This document shows, one piece after another, positions 46,572 to 56,348 of a stretch of 64,000 bases of DNA. Source of the DNA: Methanosarcina barkeri MS (GTDB lineage: Archaea > Halobacteriota > Methanosarcinia > Methanosarcinales > Methanosarcinaceae); NCBI RefSeq assembly GCF_000970025.1, contig NZ_CP009528.1, forward strand, positions 1,413,168-1,477,167. Reading direction: 5' to 3'. The notes under the pieces were generated by a model, which did no database searches, was not told the DNA's origin, and saw only the letters and a list, made by a program, of their open reading frames with translations. Both the position numbers and the translations under genes were made by a program. The stretch's first letter is position 1, and every line of letters begins with the position of its first letter.

Positions 46572-48926
46572 TTATTGCCTTGCCATGACCATGCGTGTTT
46601 CAGCTTCCTTGTCCTCGATTAGTTTGCCACTCACGTCCACATTTACGCTGTAGATCTTGCCTGTGAACTCAAAAGGAGGCTCGTAATCAGGTGTAACTGG
46701 TGCTCCATGAGCTGAGCCACAGGTAATCCCACTGGTTAGCCCGAGTACAAGCGGAGTCGTTACAGGGACCTCAGACTGGCCGACTAATTTCCCGTCTATA
46801 TAGAGCTGAGCCTTTCCAGGTGTCCCCTTACCATTGGTAACATCTGGCTTACCGGTCACCTCAAACTCGAAGCGAAGTTGATGCCGTCCTTCTGGAACAT
46901 TTTCTCCGGATTCTACATGATAAAGAGCCTTGGCTACATAGTTATGTACCCAGTGCAGCTTTCCACCTTTAATATAAAACGAATAGCCGGCATCGATACC
47001 ACCATGGGCAAGCAGGATGCCTTCAGCACCCTCTGGTGGAATCTCTACATCGGCAGTGATGCTGTGTGCACGGTTAAGAACATTGACAGCTGCGTTTGCG
47101 GGAACTGGCTGAGTTCCGGGATAATAAACGTAGTTAATCCGATCGGCTGCAATCTGTGGCCGTTCATCAGCAAGGCGCAGCACTCCTCGGGCATCGATAG
47201 GCAGCACATTATATTTTCCTGCCTCTGCATACCAGGTAGTAATCATCTCGATTAACTTCGGCCGGTTTTCTGCAGCTACATTTTCGTTCTCTGTCCAATC
47301 CTTTTGAACATTGTAAAGTTCCCAGCCTTTTGCATCCAGCTCGGTCAACTTTTCTGCAGTAATCGGTTCACCAAAGGGTTTTCCTGCTTCAGTAAATGAA
47401 GGACCAGGCCATGGGCATACGGCACGCCAGCCATCATGATACAGGGAGCGGTGGCCCATCATCTCGAAATACTGGGTGTGGTGCCTGGTAGGTGCACTGG
47501 CATTGTCGAGAGTATACGCAAAACTTACGCCTTCAATAGGCGATTGGGTTACACCTTTGATAGCAGTCGGAGGTTCGATTCCCAGGCAGTCCAGAACTGT
47601 GGGTACCATATCGATAACGTGTGCATACTGATTTCGGACTTCGCCTCTTGCCTTTATTCTTCTGGGCCAGTGGACTATGAAGGGGTCGCTGACACCGCCA
47701 CGGTATGTTTCACGTTTCCAGCGGCGGAAGGGCGTGTTTCCAGCAAAGGTCCAGCCCCAGGCATAGTGGTTGAAGGTCTCCGGGCCCCCTAGCTTATCCA
47801 GCAATGAGAGGTTCTCCTCTAGCGACTCAGGCACGTTGTTGAAAAATAAATTCTCGTTGACCGATCCCGCAGAGCCGCCTTCGGAGCTGGCACCATTGTC
47901 GGAAATCACCATGATTAAGGTATTTTCAAATTCACCAGTGTCTTTCAGAAACTGCAGCAACCTGCCGATGTGGTAATCGGTGTGCTCCAGAAATCCGGCA
48001 AAGACTTCCATCATGCGGGCATAAAGCTTCTTTTCTTCCGGAGAGCATTTTTCCCAGGGCTTGACATCCGGGTCATGGCGAGATAGTTTTGCATCTTTTG
48101 GAACGATGTCCAGTTCTTTCTGCCGTGCGAATGTTTTCCCCCTGTAAGCCTCCCAACCGTCATCGAATTTCCCTTTGTATTTGTCTGCCCATTCCTTAGG
48201 AACATGATGAGGAGCATGCATGGCTCCTGTGCAGAAATACATGAAAAAAGGCTTGTTTGGAGCTACCTGTTTGGCATCGGCAATGAACTGAATAGCTTTG
48301 TCCGTCAGGTCCTCATTCAAGGTGTAACCTTCTTCGGGAGTCCCGGGTGGGTTTACAGAATGATTATCACAGGTCAGCTCAGGGTAATACTGGTGAGTTT
48401 CACCTCCCAAAAAGCCATAAAAGCACTCAAAACCTCTTCCTAAAGGCCAGCGGTCATAAGGTCCGGCTGCCGAGATCTGGTCTGCAGGCGTCAGATGCCA
48501 TTTGCCTATAGCATAAGTATTGTATCCATGCTCGAGAAGGATCTCCGACAAAAAGCCATTTTCAAAAGGTATATAGCCGTTGTAGCCGGGATGGCCTGTT
48601 GAACCCTCTGTAATACAGGCCATGTTGTTTGAATGGTGATTTCTGCCGGTCAATATGCATGAACGGCTAGGAGAGCAAAGCGCAGTCGTATGCATATTAC
48701 TGTAAATGAGGCCTCCCGCAGCCAGGCTGTCCAGGTTTGGTGTCTGGATAGGGCTGCCATAACACCCAAGTTGTCCAAAGCCTGTGTCGTCCAGCACAAT
48801 GAAAAGTACATTTGGAGCCCCCTCTTTGGCGCGCAGTGGTTCCGGCCAGGCTGGTTCAGACTTGTCAAACGTGCGCCCGATTACGCCTGGAAAAGTGGTT
48901 CCTGATTTGTATTCTTTTAGTGGCAT
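46572..48926 (-). CDS. Arylsulfatase with intact Cys-type active site
   Basis: I chose the ATG at 48926 because GGGGGA lies just upstream; an in-frame ATG at 48953 has no ribosome-binding site. The protein has 784 residues. The formylglycine motif C-S-P-S-R-S is at about residues 84-89, with metal ligands in LDDTGFGQLGCYG and DNGASSEGG. The C-terminal ~150 residues resemble a concanavalin-like beta domain (VHNYVAKALYHVESGENVPE, AQLYIDGKLVG). No signal peptide is visible, so it is probably cytoplasmic, like other large sulfatases of this type. The substrate (sulfate ester) is unknown. Maturation by the adjacent anSME is expected. Confidence 0.93.
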   Translation of the reverse strand: MPLKEYKSGTTFPGVIGRTFDKSEPAWPEPLRAKEGAPNVLFIVLDDTGFGQLGCYGSPIQTPNLDSLAAGGLIYSNMHTTALCSPSRSCILTGRNHHSNNMACITEGSTGHPGYNGYIPFENGFLSEILLEHGYNTYAIGKWHLTPADQISAAGPYDRWPLGRGFECFYGFLGGETHQYYPELTCDNHSVNPPGTPEEGYTLNEDLTDKAIQFIADAKQVAPNKPFFMYFCTGAMHAPHHVPKEWADKYKGKFDDGWEAYRGKTFARQKELDIVPKDAKLSRHDPDVKPWEKCSPEEKKLYARMMEVFAGFLEHTDYHIGRLLQFLKDTGEFENTLIMVISDNGASSEGGSAGSVNENLFFNNVPESLEENLSLLDKLGGPETFNHYAWGWTFAGNTPFRRWKRETYRGGVSDPFIVHWPRRIKARGEVRNQYAHVIDMVPTVLDCLGIEPPTAIKGVTQSPIEGVSFAYTLDNASAPTRHHTQYFEMMGHRSLYHDGWRAVCPWPGPSFTEAGKPFGEPITAEKLTELDAKGWELYNVQKDWTENENVAAENRPKLIEMITTWYAEAGKYNVLPIDARGVLRLADERPQIAADRINYVYYPGTQPVPANAAVNVLNRAHSITADVEIPPEGAEGILLAHGGIDAGYSFYIKGGKLHWVHNYVAKALYHVESGENVPEGRHQLRFEFEVTGKPDVTNGKGTPGKAQLYIDGKLVGQSEVPVTTPLVLGLTSGITCGSAHGAPVTPDYEPPFEFTGKIYSVNVDVSGKLIEDKEAETRMVMARQ

Positions 48927-49113
48927 TTGTCCCCCTATCATATTAAAATTCATAAAAAATTTATATAATTAAGGGTGTGAAGAGGAACTGAATTTACCCT
49001 GCACCCCACTCGTTTTCTTCTTGAATTTTTGTTCTTGACTTATTTTTGTTTTCGACTTAAACTAAATTACGGAAAAACTAATTTTCTCAGAGAGGCGCTT
49101 TTTCGATCAAATT

Positions 49114-49620
49114 TTAGCGTGCTGGAGCTGCTTCTTCTTCAACAAATGTCTCATGCAGCTTTTTCTCTTCTTCTGCGGACAGATTGGTAGCAATGACTTC
49201 AAACTTGAATTGTTTCATGGCATCTGCGACTCTATCTTCTACAGCATCACTGGTCATCAAAAAGAGAGCTGAAGTGCCTTCAGTCACTTTGCTGCGCACT
49301 GACTTTATGAAATCATCACTGATACCCACATGAGACATGGAACCTGCAAGTGCGCCCATTGCTGCCCCAACAACAATACCAAGTATAGGAACAAAGAAAA
49401 TCAGGCCAAAAAGCATACCCCAAAAAGCTCCACTCAATGCGCCCACACCTGCTAAATTGTGCAGTTGCTCTGTTTTTGGCTTCTTTTTCCCTTCAGGCCA
49501 GGTAACTATGGCTGCGTCATGCAGGTTGATTAATTGTCTCTTGCTTAAGTCCTCAACCACGTGAAGCGCTTTTTGGGCGCTGTCGGCGGTATCAAACTCC
49601 AGAACTGTTAAAGTTGCCAT
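49114..49620 (-). CDS. DUF1269-type membrane protein
   Basis: This 168-residue protein starts MATLTVLEFDTADSAQKAL and has a Gly-rich hydrophobic hairpin at about 60-98 (GALSGAFWGMLFGLIFFVPI) between two ferredoxin-like halves, the layout of DUF1269. Function is not known; members are often stress associated in bacteria. A GAGGT ribosome-binding site precedes the ATG. It faces the same way as the sulfatase cluster but is separated by about 190 bp. Confidence 0.85.
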   Translation of the reverse strand: MATLTVLEFDTADSAQKALHVVEDLSKRQLINLHDAAIVTWPEGKKKPKTEQLHNLAGVGALSGAFWGMLFGLIFFVPILGIVVGAAMGALAGSMSHVGISDDFIKSVRSKVTEGTSALFLMTSDAVEDRVADAMKQFKFEVIATNLSAEEEKKLHETFVEEEAAPAR

Positions 49621-50832
49621 TACTCAAACCTCTTTTATGTTGCATACTTCGTTGATTATTGTGCTTTCGTGTCAGTTCACCAATCGAGATGAGACCATAA
49701 TCTCCACTAGCTTTTTGTAAATCTTGAAAAACCTGGGTTAATCATGTCTTCTTCTCTAGGTTACTCATTTTCTGCTGTCTTAACAACAGCAGCACAGTAG
49801 CCAGGAAAAAACCCTACTTAAATTCCTCAAGCCATTTTTGTCCGAGGTCAGGGAATAGCCAATTTATTACAGGAAAGCCCATTGTGTGATTCAGTATGAT
49901 TTTTCACACAATGTGATCTTACGTCTCTTCCATACTCTGATATTATACTCTGATATTATACTCTGATATTATACTCTGATATTATACTCTGATGTCATAT
50001 TCTGATATATTTCTACAGACTCCGCTGTCCAGATCTAGGTGAATCAATTTAAATTATCTTTTTTTGAATTATAGGTTTCAACCCGGATGCTGAGAATCCA
50101 TCAGAATCCATCAAATGAGGTCTCATTAAGAAAATCGCTTTCCGGTATCTATCATTACTTTTACTGTTGTAATCCCCCAACTAAACCTTCGAGATTTTCC
50201 CCCAAGCTCATCGTTTAATAATTCATTTTATATAATTATTTTTTTATACATATTACCTTATGCGTATTGATTTATTTTACCAAGTATAACGAAATAAATT
50301 GCTATTCAAAAAAGCTGATTCTACATTTACTAAGGATGCCAACAAAGCCTGTGAATTAGATTCTTCCACCCATTCGCTAGCAAGTTTTACTTCATGAAAC
50401 CATTCGTTAGTAGGTTTTACTTCATGGACTAAAATTCGTTGTAAGTCAAACCATAATATTGATTTATTATTTTGCTCGTAAGTTTTTATCTTCTGTTCTA
50501 AAGCCCAATTATAGACAAATATTCTAAAGTCCAATTATAAACAAATATACAAGCTCCAAAATAAATGTTTATAAGTCTTTTTTGACCTTTTTTAGGATAG
50601 ATTCGGTATTTATAGGCTTTTCACATCTATAACAATAGGCTTTAAATAAATAATTTTTTTAAAGGTTATTTTTTGAAGTTGACGGCTTTCATCTACTACC
50701 TGCCACCTTCCGGTTCTTACCGAAAGTTGCCGAGGAAGTGAACTTCTCGCCTTAGAGCTAAAATGTGAACGTGAACGGTGTGTTGACTTAAAACTCAGTC
50801 CTTTCATTGGACATTTCCAGGGCTCTTTATAG
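49621..50832. other. Intergenic region with repeats, no clear gene
   Basis: It contains a 13-bp array (49933-50010) and, near 50370-50430, two copies of a ~26-bp direct repeat (CATTCGCTAGCAAGTTTTAC and CATTCGTTAGTAGGTTTTAC). An 85-codon minus-strand frame at 50277-50534 includes these repeats; I do not recognise it and it lacks a good start. The part near 50660-50810 looks like degraded coding sequence of unknown origin. Confidence 0.4.
49933..50010. repeat. 13-bp minisatellite, 6 units
   Basis: TACTCTGATATTA is repeated four times exactly and twice with changes (TACTCTGATGTCA and TATTCTGATATAT). Confidence 0.92.
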
Positions 50833-51771
50833 TTAAATTACTCCAAGCTGCATTAGCCGGGCAACGGATATCAGTATGATTCCTGTTGTCAGCCTTATTT
50901 CCACTCTCCATCTTTCCCTGAATTCGGTGACTTTATTCGGGCTGAGTCCGAAAGCAAGGAGGAGGCCAAGAACTATTACTGGAAGCAGAAGTCCTATATG
51001 GTAAATACCAATATATAACGTTCCTCTGGCAATATCGGTTTTTGTTGCCAGGATGCTCAGGAGTGAGAGAAAGATTGCTCCTACGCAAGGAGCCTTGACC
51101 AGAGAAAACATGCTTCCTGATAGGAAGGACAGCGACACAAGGCTGTTCTGGTCCATTTTGCCCATAAAGTTTTTTAAGGGCTTGGGAGTCCTGAAAGTAG
51201 TTCTCGCATGTTTTTTCAGCCAGTAGCCATCAAAAATATGCCAGAAGCCGAGCAGGGCAATGATAAGGATTGAAGCTCCTATAAAACTTTCCTGGATATC
51301 AGGCAGGAAATTAACAACGCTGAGGATGCCTATTCCGGCAAGCATATACATGGCAAAGATTCCTGCCGAAAAACCAAGTGTAATTTTGAGCATATCCTTT
51401 CTTCTTCCATGCTTGGCAAGTGTAACTGAAGCAAGAAAAGCCATTACCGCAAGGAGGCAGGGGTTAAAACCCGCAAGAATGCCTGCTGCCAGAAGTAAGA
51501 AGGGGCTGATTTTTTCAAAGTGCTTGTTTTTTCCGTCTCGAGTCTCTGTCATGGGGAGCGCGAGATTCTCGGCAAGAAGTGTAGAAGGTATCTGAGTTTC
51601 CGTCAGAAAAAACCCTGCTGTGCTTAGATATATTTCATAAAAACCGCCCGTCACCTGTCCTCCAGATACCGTGGCTGAAGCGATGGATACAGGGGTCAGT
51701 AACAAAAAAATGCAGACCAGCGCAAAAATTCCTTTGTGTACAAACAACTTAGGCACATTTTTCTTGTTCAT
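50833..51771 (-). CDS. CcdA/DsbD-like thiol-redox transmembrane protein
   Basis: I prefer the internal ATG at 51771 (protein starts MNKKNVPKLF, about 312 residues) over the first codon at 51828, because a signal-peptide-like helix follows directly (FALVCIFLLLTPVSIASA). The core has six transmembrane helices and the two conserved cysteines of the CcdA family, in GFNPCLLAVMAFLA and KAPCVGAIFL. Such proteins pass electrons across the membrane to extracellular thiol-disulfide proteins, e.g. for cytochrome c maturation. The ~80-residue N-terminal extracytoplasmic part before the first core helix is unusual and unassigned. Confidence 0.85.
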   Translation of the reverse strand: MNKKNVPKLFVHKGIFALVCIFLLLTPVSIASATVSGGQVTGGFYEIYLSTAGFFLTETQIPSTLLAENLALPMTETRDGKNKHFEKISPFLLLAAGILAGFNPCLLAVMAFLASVTLAKHGRRKDMLKITLGFSAGIFAMYMLAGIGILSVVNFLPDIQESFIGASILIIALLGFWHIFDGYWLKKHARTTFRTPKPLKNFMGKMDQNSLVSLSFLSGSMFSLVKAPCVGAIFLSLLSILATKTDIARGTLYIGIYHIGLLLPVIVLGLLLAFGLSPNKVTEFRERWRVEIRLTTGIILISVARLMQLGVI

Positions 51772-51828
51772 ATCTTTTTCCAGAACTATTTTATAACATG
51801 ATTTTAAACATCCGGGACCAAGACACAT

Positions 51829-52510
51829 AATCTCTACTGAAATTCAGATTTTTACTCGTTTTAATTTTCTTATTGAAAGAGAGAGTCTGTATCCAGATTG
51901 AGTTTTCTTTCGTTAATTTTTTCTTTTATAGTAAAAAAATTATTTATTGATAACAATTATTTCTTTTGATTTTACTAATTAGTGCGATACTTTATGTGAT
52001 ACTTTTAGCCTTAATTTGTGGATATATATTAATTTTATTGTGAAGCTGATTCCGTAAATTAAAAATTACTTTTCAGAATTCCGTACCTTCTCTTTTTTGC
52101 TGCAATTACTGAATTAGCACTTATTTCCTCTCTGATAACTAAATAAAGTTTTTCTGGGCCATATTCTTCATCAATAATATAAAATAATGCTTTTCCTTTC
52201 TACTTAATTTGTTTTAATAACCAAGTGCACGTTTTATATTTAATTTATATTTATATTTAATACTTTTACTTTTTTGTGGCAAAAAGAGGAAGAAACGTTT
52301 AATTTAAAACCGTTTTTATAAAATATTCAATTTAGGAGTCCCACTTATCATGAAATTTTATATACAGTAAACACAATATTCAATTTTGTATAATGATTCG
52401 TTAAGCATCCTGATGTTTGTATATATCAGCATTTTTACAATATAAATTTAGTAATTTTTGAAAATATTTCTATCATTTCGTAGAAATATAAGTTTGCAGA
52501 GATGATTTAA
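51829..52510. other. AT-rich intergenic region between divergent genes
   Basis: No gene or repeat family recognised in about 680 bp. Promoters for both neighbours should lie here. Confidence 0.45.
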
Positions 52511-52978
52511 TTGGCTAGTAGTGCAAGGAAAAAGTTTATCATTATAGGATTTCTTCTAATGACTGTTTTACTTATCTACATCTCTCTTCCCATAATTATT
52601 CCTTTTATTTTCACAGGATCAACAGCACCGTTTTTTGTAATACATAACGATGATAGAAAAAGTCATGAAGCAGCAGTTGAAGTGTTTGATCAAAATAACA
52701 AATCAGTGATAAACGAAACATATAGCCTTGAACCTAAAAGTGATTTCTCACAATCTCGTCCTTTAAGTTTAAAGTTATCCTGGGAAAAAAAAGAGTATAT
52801 ATTTAAGGTAACTATGGATAAAAAAATTACAAATATGACTAAAGTGGAAATTCCAAATCGTCGTACTTCTGTATACATACGTTTATACTACAAAAACCAC
52901 GGAGATATTCCTCACATGGACTATGAATCCCCTAAGATAATTCCTATTTTCATTCAAACTGTAGAACGGATGTGCTAA
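52511..52978 (+). CDS. Membrane-anchored protein of unknown function
   Basis: A 155-residue frame starting at TTG (52511), with a single N-terminal transmembrane helix (about 8-32, FIIIGFLLMTVLLIYISLPI) and a hydrophilic extracellular part containing SVINETYSLEPKSDF and RTSVYIRLYYKNHG. The beta-rich pattern recalls small Methanosarcina surface proteins, but I cannot place it in a family. An ATG at 52559 would cut the helix, so the TTG start is preferred. Confidence 0.6.
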   Translation: MASSARKKFIIIGFLLMTVLLIYISLPIIIPFIFTGSTAPFFVIHNDDRKSHEAAVEVFDQNNKSVINETYSLEPKSDFSQSRPLSLKLSWEKKEYIFKVTMDKKITNMTKVEIPNRRTSVYIRLYYKNHGDIPHMDYESPKIIPIFIQTVERMC

Positions 52979-53061
52979 GAAACTATTAAAAAATGTAGAT
53001 ATCAGTTGAAAGAAAATTTTGATAAAAACCTATAACCCGATGGTATTATCGAAACAATGGT

Positions 53062-53178
53062 TCAAGTAATAAAGTCAAGTAATAAAGTCAAGTAATAAAG
53101 TCAAGTAATAAAGTCAAGTAATAAAGTCAAGTAATAAAGTCAAGTAATAAAGTCAAGTAATAAAGTCAAGTAATAAAG
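53062..53178. repeat. 13-bp minisatellite, 9 units
   Basis: TCAAGTAATAAAG is repeated nine times exactly. It lies in the gap (52979-53390) between convergent genes, which otherwise holds only A-rich sequence with short repeats such as AATAAAAATCCAATAAAAAT. Confidence 0.95.
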
Positions 53179-53390
53179 GATTGATATAGAGATTGATATA
53201 TAACTACATAAATAAAAATCTAATAAAAATAGAAATCCAATAAAAATAAAAGTCCAATAATAATTCAATAGAAGTAAAAATCCGAGAAAAAGTGTTTAAT
53301 CTACAAATCTCTGAAGATTTTTCAGAGTATTTTCTCCGGAATTTTAAACTATTTCTCAGAATATTTTATTAGAGTAGTATCTCTGAATTA

Positions 53391-54503
53391 TCAGAGTACT
53401 TTTTCCATGATGCTCAAGGCTTTTTCGATATCCTTCATTGAAGCCGCATAGGAAATTCTGATATGTCCGTCTCCTTCGCTTCCAAAGGCTGTGCCGGGAG
53501 TAACAACAACACCGTTTGAGATAAATTTCGAGGCAACCTCTGCGGAATTCTGGACTTTTGGGAAAGCGTAGAAAGCACCTTTCGGAAGGGCACATTCCAT
53601 TCCTAGATCATTCAGCCCTTTTACAAGCACGTCCCTGCGCTTTCTGAACTCTTCTCGCATGGCCTTGATAGAGTCTTTGGGTCCTGTCACTGCTGCATAA
53701 GCAGCTTTCTGAGCGATTGAGTTGGCGCAAGCCTGGAAGTACTGGTGCACCTTAAGCATCTGGCCTATGTAGTCTTTTCTGGCTGCCACGTACCCTAGTC
53801 TCCATCCGGTCATGGCATAGCTCTTTGAGGTCGCATTTACGGTAATCACATTGTCCGAATAGCTGGCAGGGCTTACGTGTTCCCCTTCGTAAACGAAGTA
53901 CTCATAGACCTCGTCGGAAACAATGGTTATATTGTGGTCATCTGCGATCTCAGCCAGGGCTTTTATATCTGCCCTGCTTGCGACTGTACCTGTGGGATTT
54001 GAAGGAGAATTAAGAACGATGACTCGGGTTTTCGGAGTGATTTTCTCAAGCACGGCCTCAGGCTTCATAGTAAGGTCTTCGGCAAGGGGAACACCTACGG
54101 CTTTACCACTAAGGATTTCGGTCAGTGCATTGTAAGAAACGAAGCCAGGGTTTGAGATAAGGACCTCATCCCCATGGTTTAAAAGGGCTGCAAGGGCAAT
54201 TGTAAGAGCTTCCGATGCTCCAGAAGTTACAATTATTTCCTCAGGGGAAACCGAGAACCCATTCTCTTCCTGGAACTTGGAACTCAGGGCCTCTCTTAAC
54301 TCCGGAATTCCCGGACCGACCGTATAACCCGTAAAGCCTTCGTTTATAGCTTCTATTGCCGCGGCCTTAATATGCTCCGGGGTGTCAAAATCAGGCTGTC
54401 CCAGCCCAAGGTTGATAGCGTCCGAGCCCGCAGCTTCAAAAATCTTCCTGATTCCTGAGGTATCTATTCGGGCTACGTTCTCTGAAAACTTTATTTCCTT
54501 CAA
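53391..54503 (-). CDS. Class I aminotransferase (aspartate/aromatic type)
   Basis: This 370-residue protein is complete: NLGLGQPDFDTPEHI at the N-terminus, SPSNPTGTV (Asn binding PLP), the PLP Lys in NATSKSYAMTGWRLGY and the C-terminal carboxylate-binding Arg in GHIRISYA. This fold type I family moves amino groups between amino acids and 2-oxoacids; the amino acid cannot be read with certainty, with aspartate, aromatic or alanine possible. The start is TTG at 54503 with GGAGAA upstream. Confidence 0.93.
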   Translation of the reverse strand: MKEIKFSENVARIDTSGIRKIFEAAGSDAINLGLGQPDFDTPEHIKAAAIEAINEGFTGYTVGPGIPELREALSSKFQEENGFSVSPEEIIVTSGASEALTIALAALLNHGDEVLISNPGFVSYNALTEILSGKAVGVPLAEDLTMKPEAVLEKITPKTRVIVLNSPSNPTGTVASRADIKALAEIADDHNITIVSDEVYEYFVYEGEHVSPASYSDNVITVNATSKSYAMTGWRLGYVAARKDYIGQMLKVHQYFQACANSIAQKAAYAAVTGPKDSIKAMREEFRKRRDVLVKGLNDLGMECALPKGAFYAFPKVQNSAEVASKFISNGVVVTPGTAFGSEGDGHIRISYAASMKDIEKALSIMEKVL

Positions 54504-54575
54504 ATTAGGTTCTCCTGTATCCCTATAAATTAATTATTTTTATGTACCTTCTGCTTTCTGGCGATTAAGGCTCTC

Positions 54576-55190
54576 TCATTCGATATTCGTATGTCTCGAC
54601 TTCAGTTCGACTTCAGAGGCGCCTGTAAGCGTAATAAGCTGAGAGATTATCGAGTCAAGGAAAATAAGCGATGTAATTTCAAAAGATGTACCCAGTGGAG
54701 GCATGGTTTTGTAACCTCCCCGTATGTTTCTTTCAAGGTAGCCATATGTATCAGAGTCATTTTTAGTCTTGCTTGGAAGAATCATAGTAACATCCGAGAT
54801 TCTACCGAGTGTGGATTCTTTTTTAGAGGTAACCGTTATGAGGGTTGAGCCAATATCTTTCACTATTTTTCCGAGATCAGCTATAGAGTGGGTTTCTCCT
54901 GACCCTGAAATGGCAATCACTACATCCTCCGGCCGGACAGCAGGAGTTGTGGTTTCGCCAACCACATACACACTGAATCCGAGGTGCATAAGCCTCATTG
55001 CAAAAGCTTTGGCAACAAGCCCGGATCTTCCGGCCCCCATCAGAAAGATTCTTTTGCTTTCCAGAATTTTCTGGATCATCAATTTTATGTTTTTTCTGTC
55101 AAGTTTATCAATTATCTCACTGAGGTTTACTGAAATCATTTTCATTGATAATAGTACATCTTCGCAGTCGTTTACCTGAACTTTTTCCAT
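54576..55190 (-). CDS. SIS-domain protein, 6-phospho-3-hexuloisomerase-like
   Basis: This 204-residue SIS protein has FLMGAGRSGLVAKAFAMRLM (phosphosugar-binding loop) and ISGSGETHSI, both typical of 6-phospho-3-hexuloisomerase (PHI). In methanogens PHI works with hexulose-6-phosphate synthase in ribulose-5-phosphate formation. There is an insertion around 144-160 (SDTYGYLERNIRGG) compared with the usual 180-190 residues. It lies 72 bp upstream of the aminotransferase gene, with a GGAGA ribosome-binding site. Confidence 0.85.
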   Translation of the reverse strand: MEKVQVNDCEDVLLSMKMISVNLSEIIDKLDRKNIKLMIQKILESKRIFLMGAGRSGLVAKAFAMRLMHLGFSVYVVGETTTPAVRPEDVVIAISGSGETHSIADLGKIVKDIGSTLITVTSKKESTLGRISDVTMILPSKTKNDSDTYGYLERNIRGGYKTMPPLGTSFEITSLIFLDSIISQLITLTGASEVELKSRHTNIE

Positions 55191-55452
55191 ATGAGTTCTC
55201 CGAAAAACATTGAGTTAAGTGCCTGGTTAAATGCTTAATTCTATAATAATTAATTGATTAAATTTTATTTACCTGCTTATGTCAATGATATTTATCTGTC
55301 TATGTTAATAATAATAATATTTACCTCTATGTTATATGAAAAATGCTCCTGAAATACCTTTACCAAAACCCTTTTTCAAATTTACAGTCGGATCTCAGGG
55401 TAAAGTTCGGAAGCCTTCTGTTAACTTTGCCGTAATATCAGCAGTTCAGGTT

Positions 55453-55965
55453 TTACCTGCTTGTTTGCGACTCAGTTTTATAATTAATAGCTTTCAGTTC
55501 CCAGTTCTCAATATTATTTTTAAATTCGTAATAGAGCCTCTGGATATCACAGTCATTCCCATTCCAATAAAAGTCTTTACGCGTTTCTCCTTTTTGGAGC
55601 TCTTCAAGTATAAATTTTGATAGGTGGAAAAGGGCTTTTTTATTGGAAAAAGGAATACTATAATTTACGCGATAACCACCAGATGTTTTTCCATAGGACA
55701 CGAGTGTGTACCCTTTACTCTCATATTCCGTAATCTCATCAAAACTGCAGACAATTTCAAACTCATGGACTGTAGACTGGTCAACTTTTGAAATTCCGAT
55801 TAGTACCTGCGCTATAATATAATCAGGAACTTTCCGTCCAAACCATACGGCGATTTTCCCGTAAGTACAGACTAAGTTGACGTCATTCCTGCCCATCTCA
55901 AAGGAGCCTAGAGACTGGGGAGGGTAGATTATAACTTCCGAGTCTTGGGTCTTCTGGGCACACAT
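55453..55965 (-). CDS. Conserved hypothetical protein in the Era-like GTPase operon
   Basis: About 170 residues from the ATG at 55965 (a GTG at 55974 is also in frame). No transmembrane helix; mixed alpha/beta with many aromatic residues (GKIAVWFGRKVPDYIIAQVL, YESKGYTLVSYGKTSGGYRV). I do not recognise the family. It lies within 15 bp of the DUF2073 gene, so it probably shares the operon with that gene and the GTPase. Confidence 0.7.
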   Translation of the reverse strand: MCAQKTQDSEVIIYPPQSLGSFEMGRNDVNLVCTYGKIAVWFGRKVPDYIIAQVLIGISKVDQSTVHEFEIVCSFDEITEYESKGYTLVSYGKTSGGYRVNYSIPFSNKKALFHLSKFILEELQKGETRKDFYWNGNDCDIQRLYYEFKNNIENWELKAINYKTESQTSR

Positions 55966-55979
55966 TGCTTCCACTTCGT

Positions 55980-56348
55980 TTACTTACTTGCAGAGACAAG
56001 TGCACTTATGAGATTCCGATCTTTCTTAAGGGTTTTGAGCTGGTTTGCAGGCCCTATTACCGTAAGTCTCTTACTGCTCTGTCTTTTGAAAATTTTACCA
56101 AGAAATGAACCGTCCGTATTTGCAGGATAACTTTGCATCTCTATGCCCGAAAAAACATCAGGCTGGATCGCTGACATTGTCATTTCTATAAGCTTTGCTT
56201 CCTCCATTGGGTTCAGGCCCTTTTCAAGCACTAGAATTTTACCTTTTCGTACCTCATCGATTATGTATCTGACTTTTTCCATTGAAGCCATCTGAGAGAT
56301 TCTGGCTTCGGATATCAAATCAAGCTGAATTCCCTGCATGTAAATCAC
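55980..56348 (-). CDS. DUF2073 protein
   Basis: This 122-residue protein contains MQGIQLDLISEARISQMASM and KILVLEKGLNPMEEAKLIE, hallmarks of the archaeal DUF2073 family, which is usually found next to an Era-like GTPase. Its ATG overlaps the GTPase stop codon by 4 bp (ATGA), so translation is coupled. Function is unknown. Confidence 0.88.
   Translation of the reverse strand: MIYMQGIQLDLISEARISQMASMEKVRYIIDEVRKGKILVLEKGLNPMEEAKLIEMTMSAIQPDVFSGIEMQSYPANTDGSFLGKIFKRQSSKRLTVIGPANQLKTLKKDRNLISALVSASK

Noticed and set aside
50610-50832. Possible second TnpB-type remnant
   Set aside because: It shares only GCAGGTAGTAGA with the 59.9 kb candidate; similarity is too short to call.
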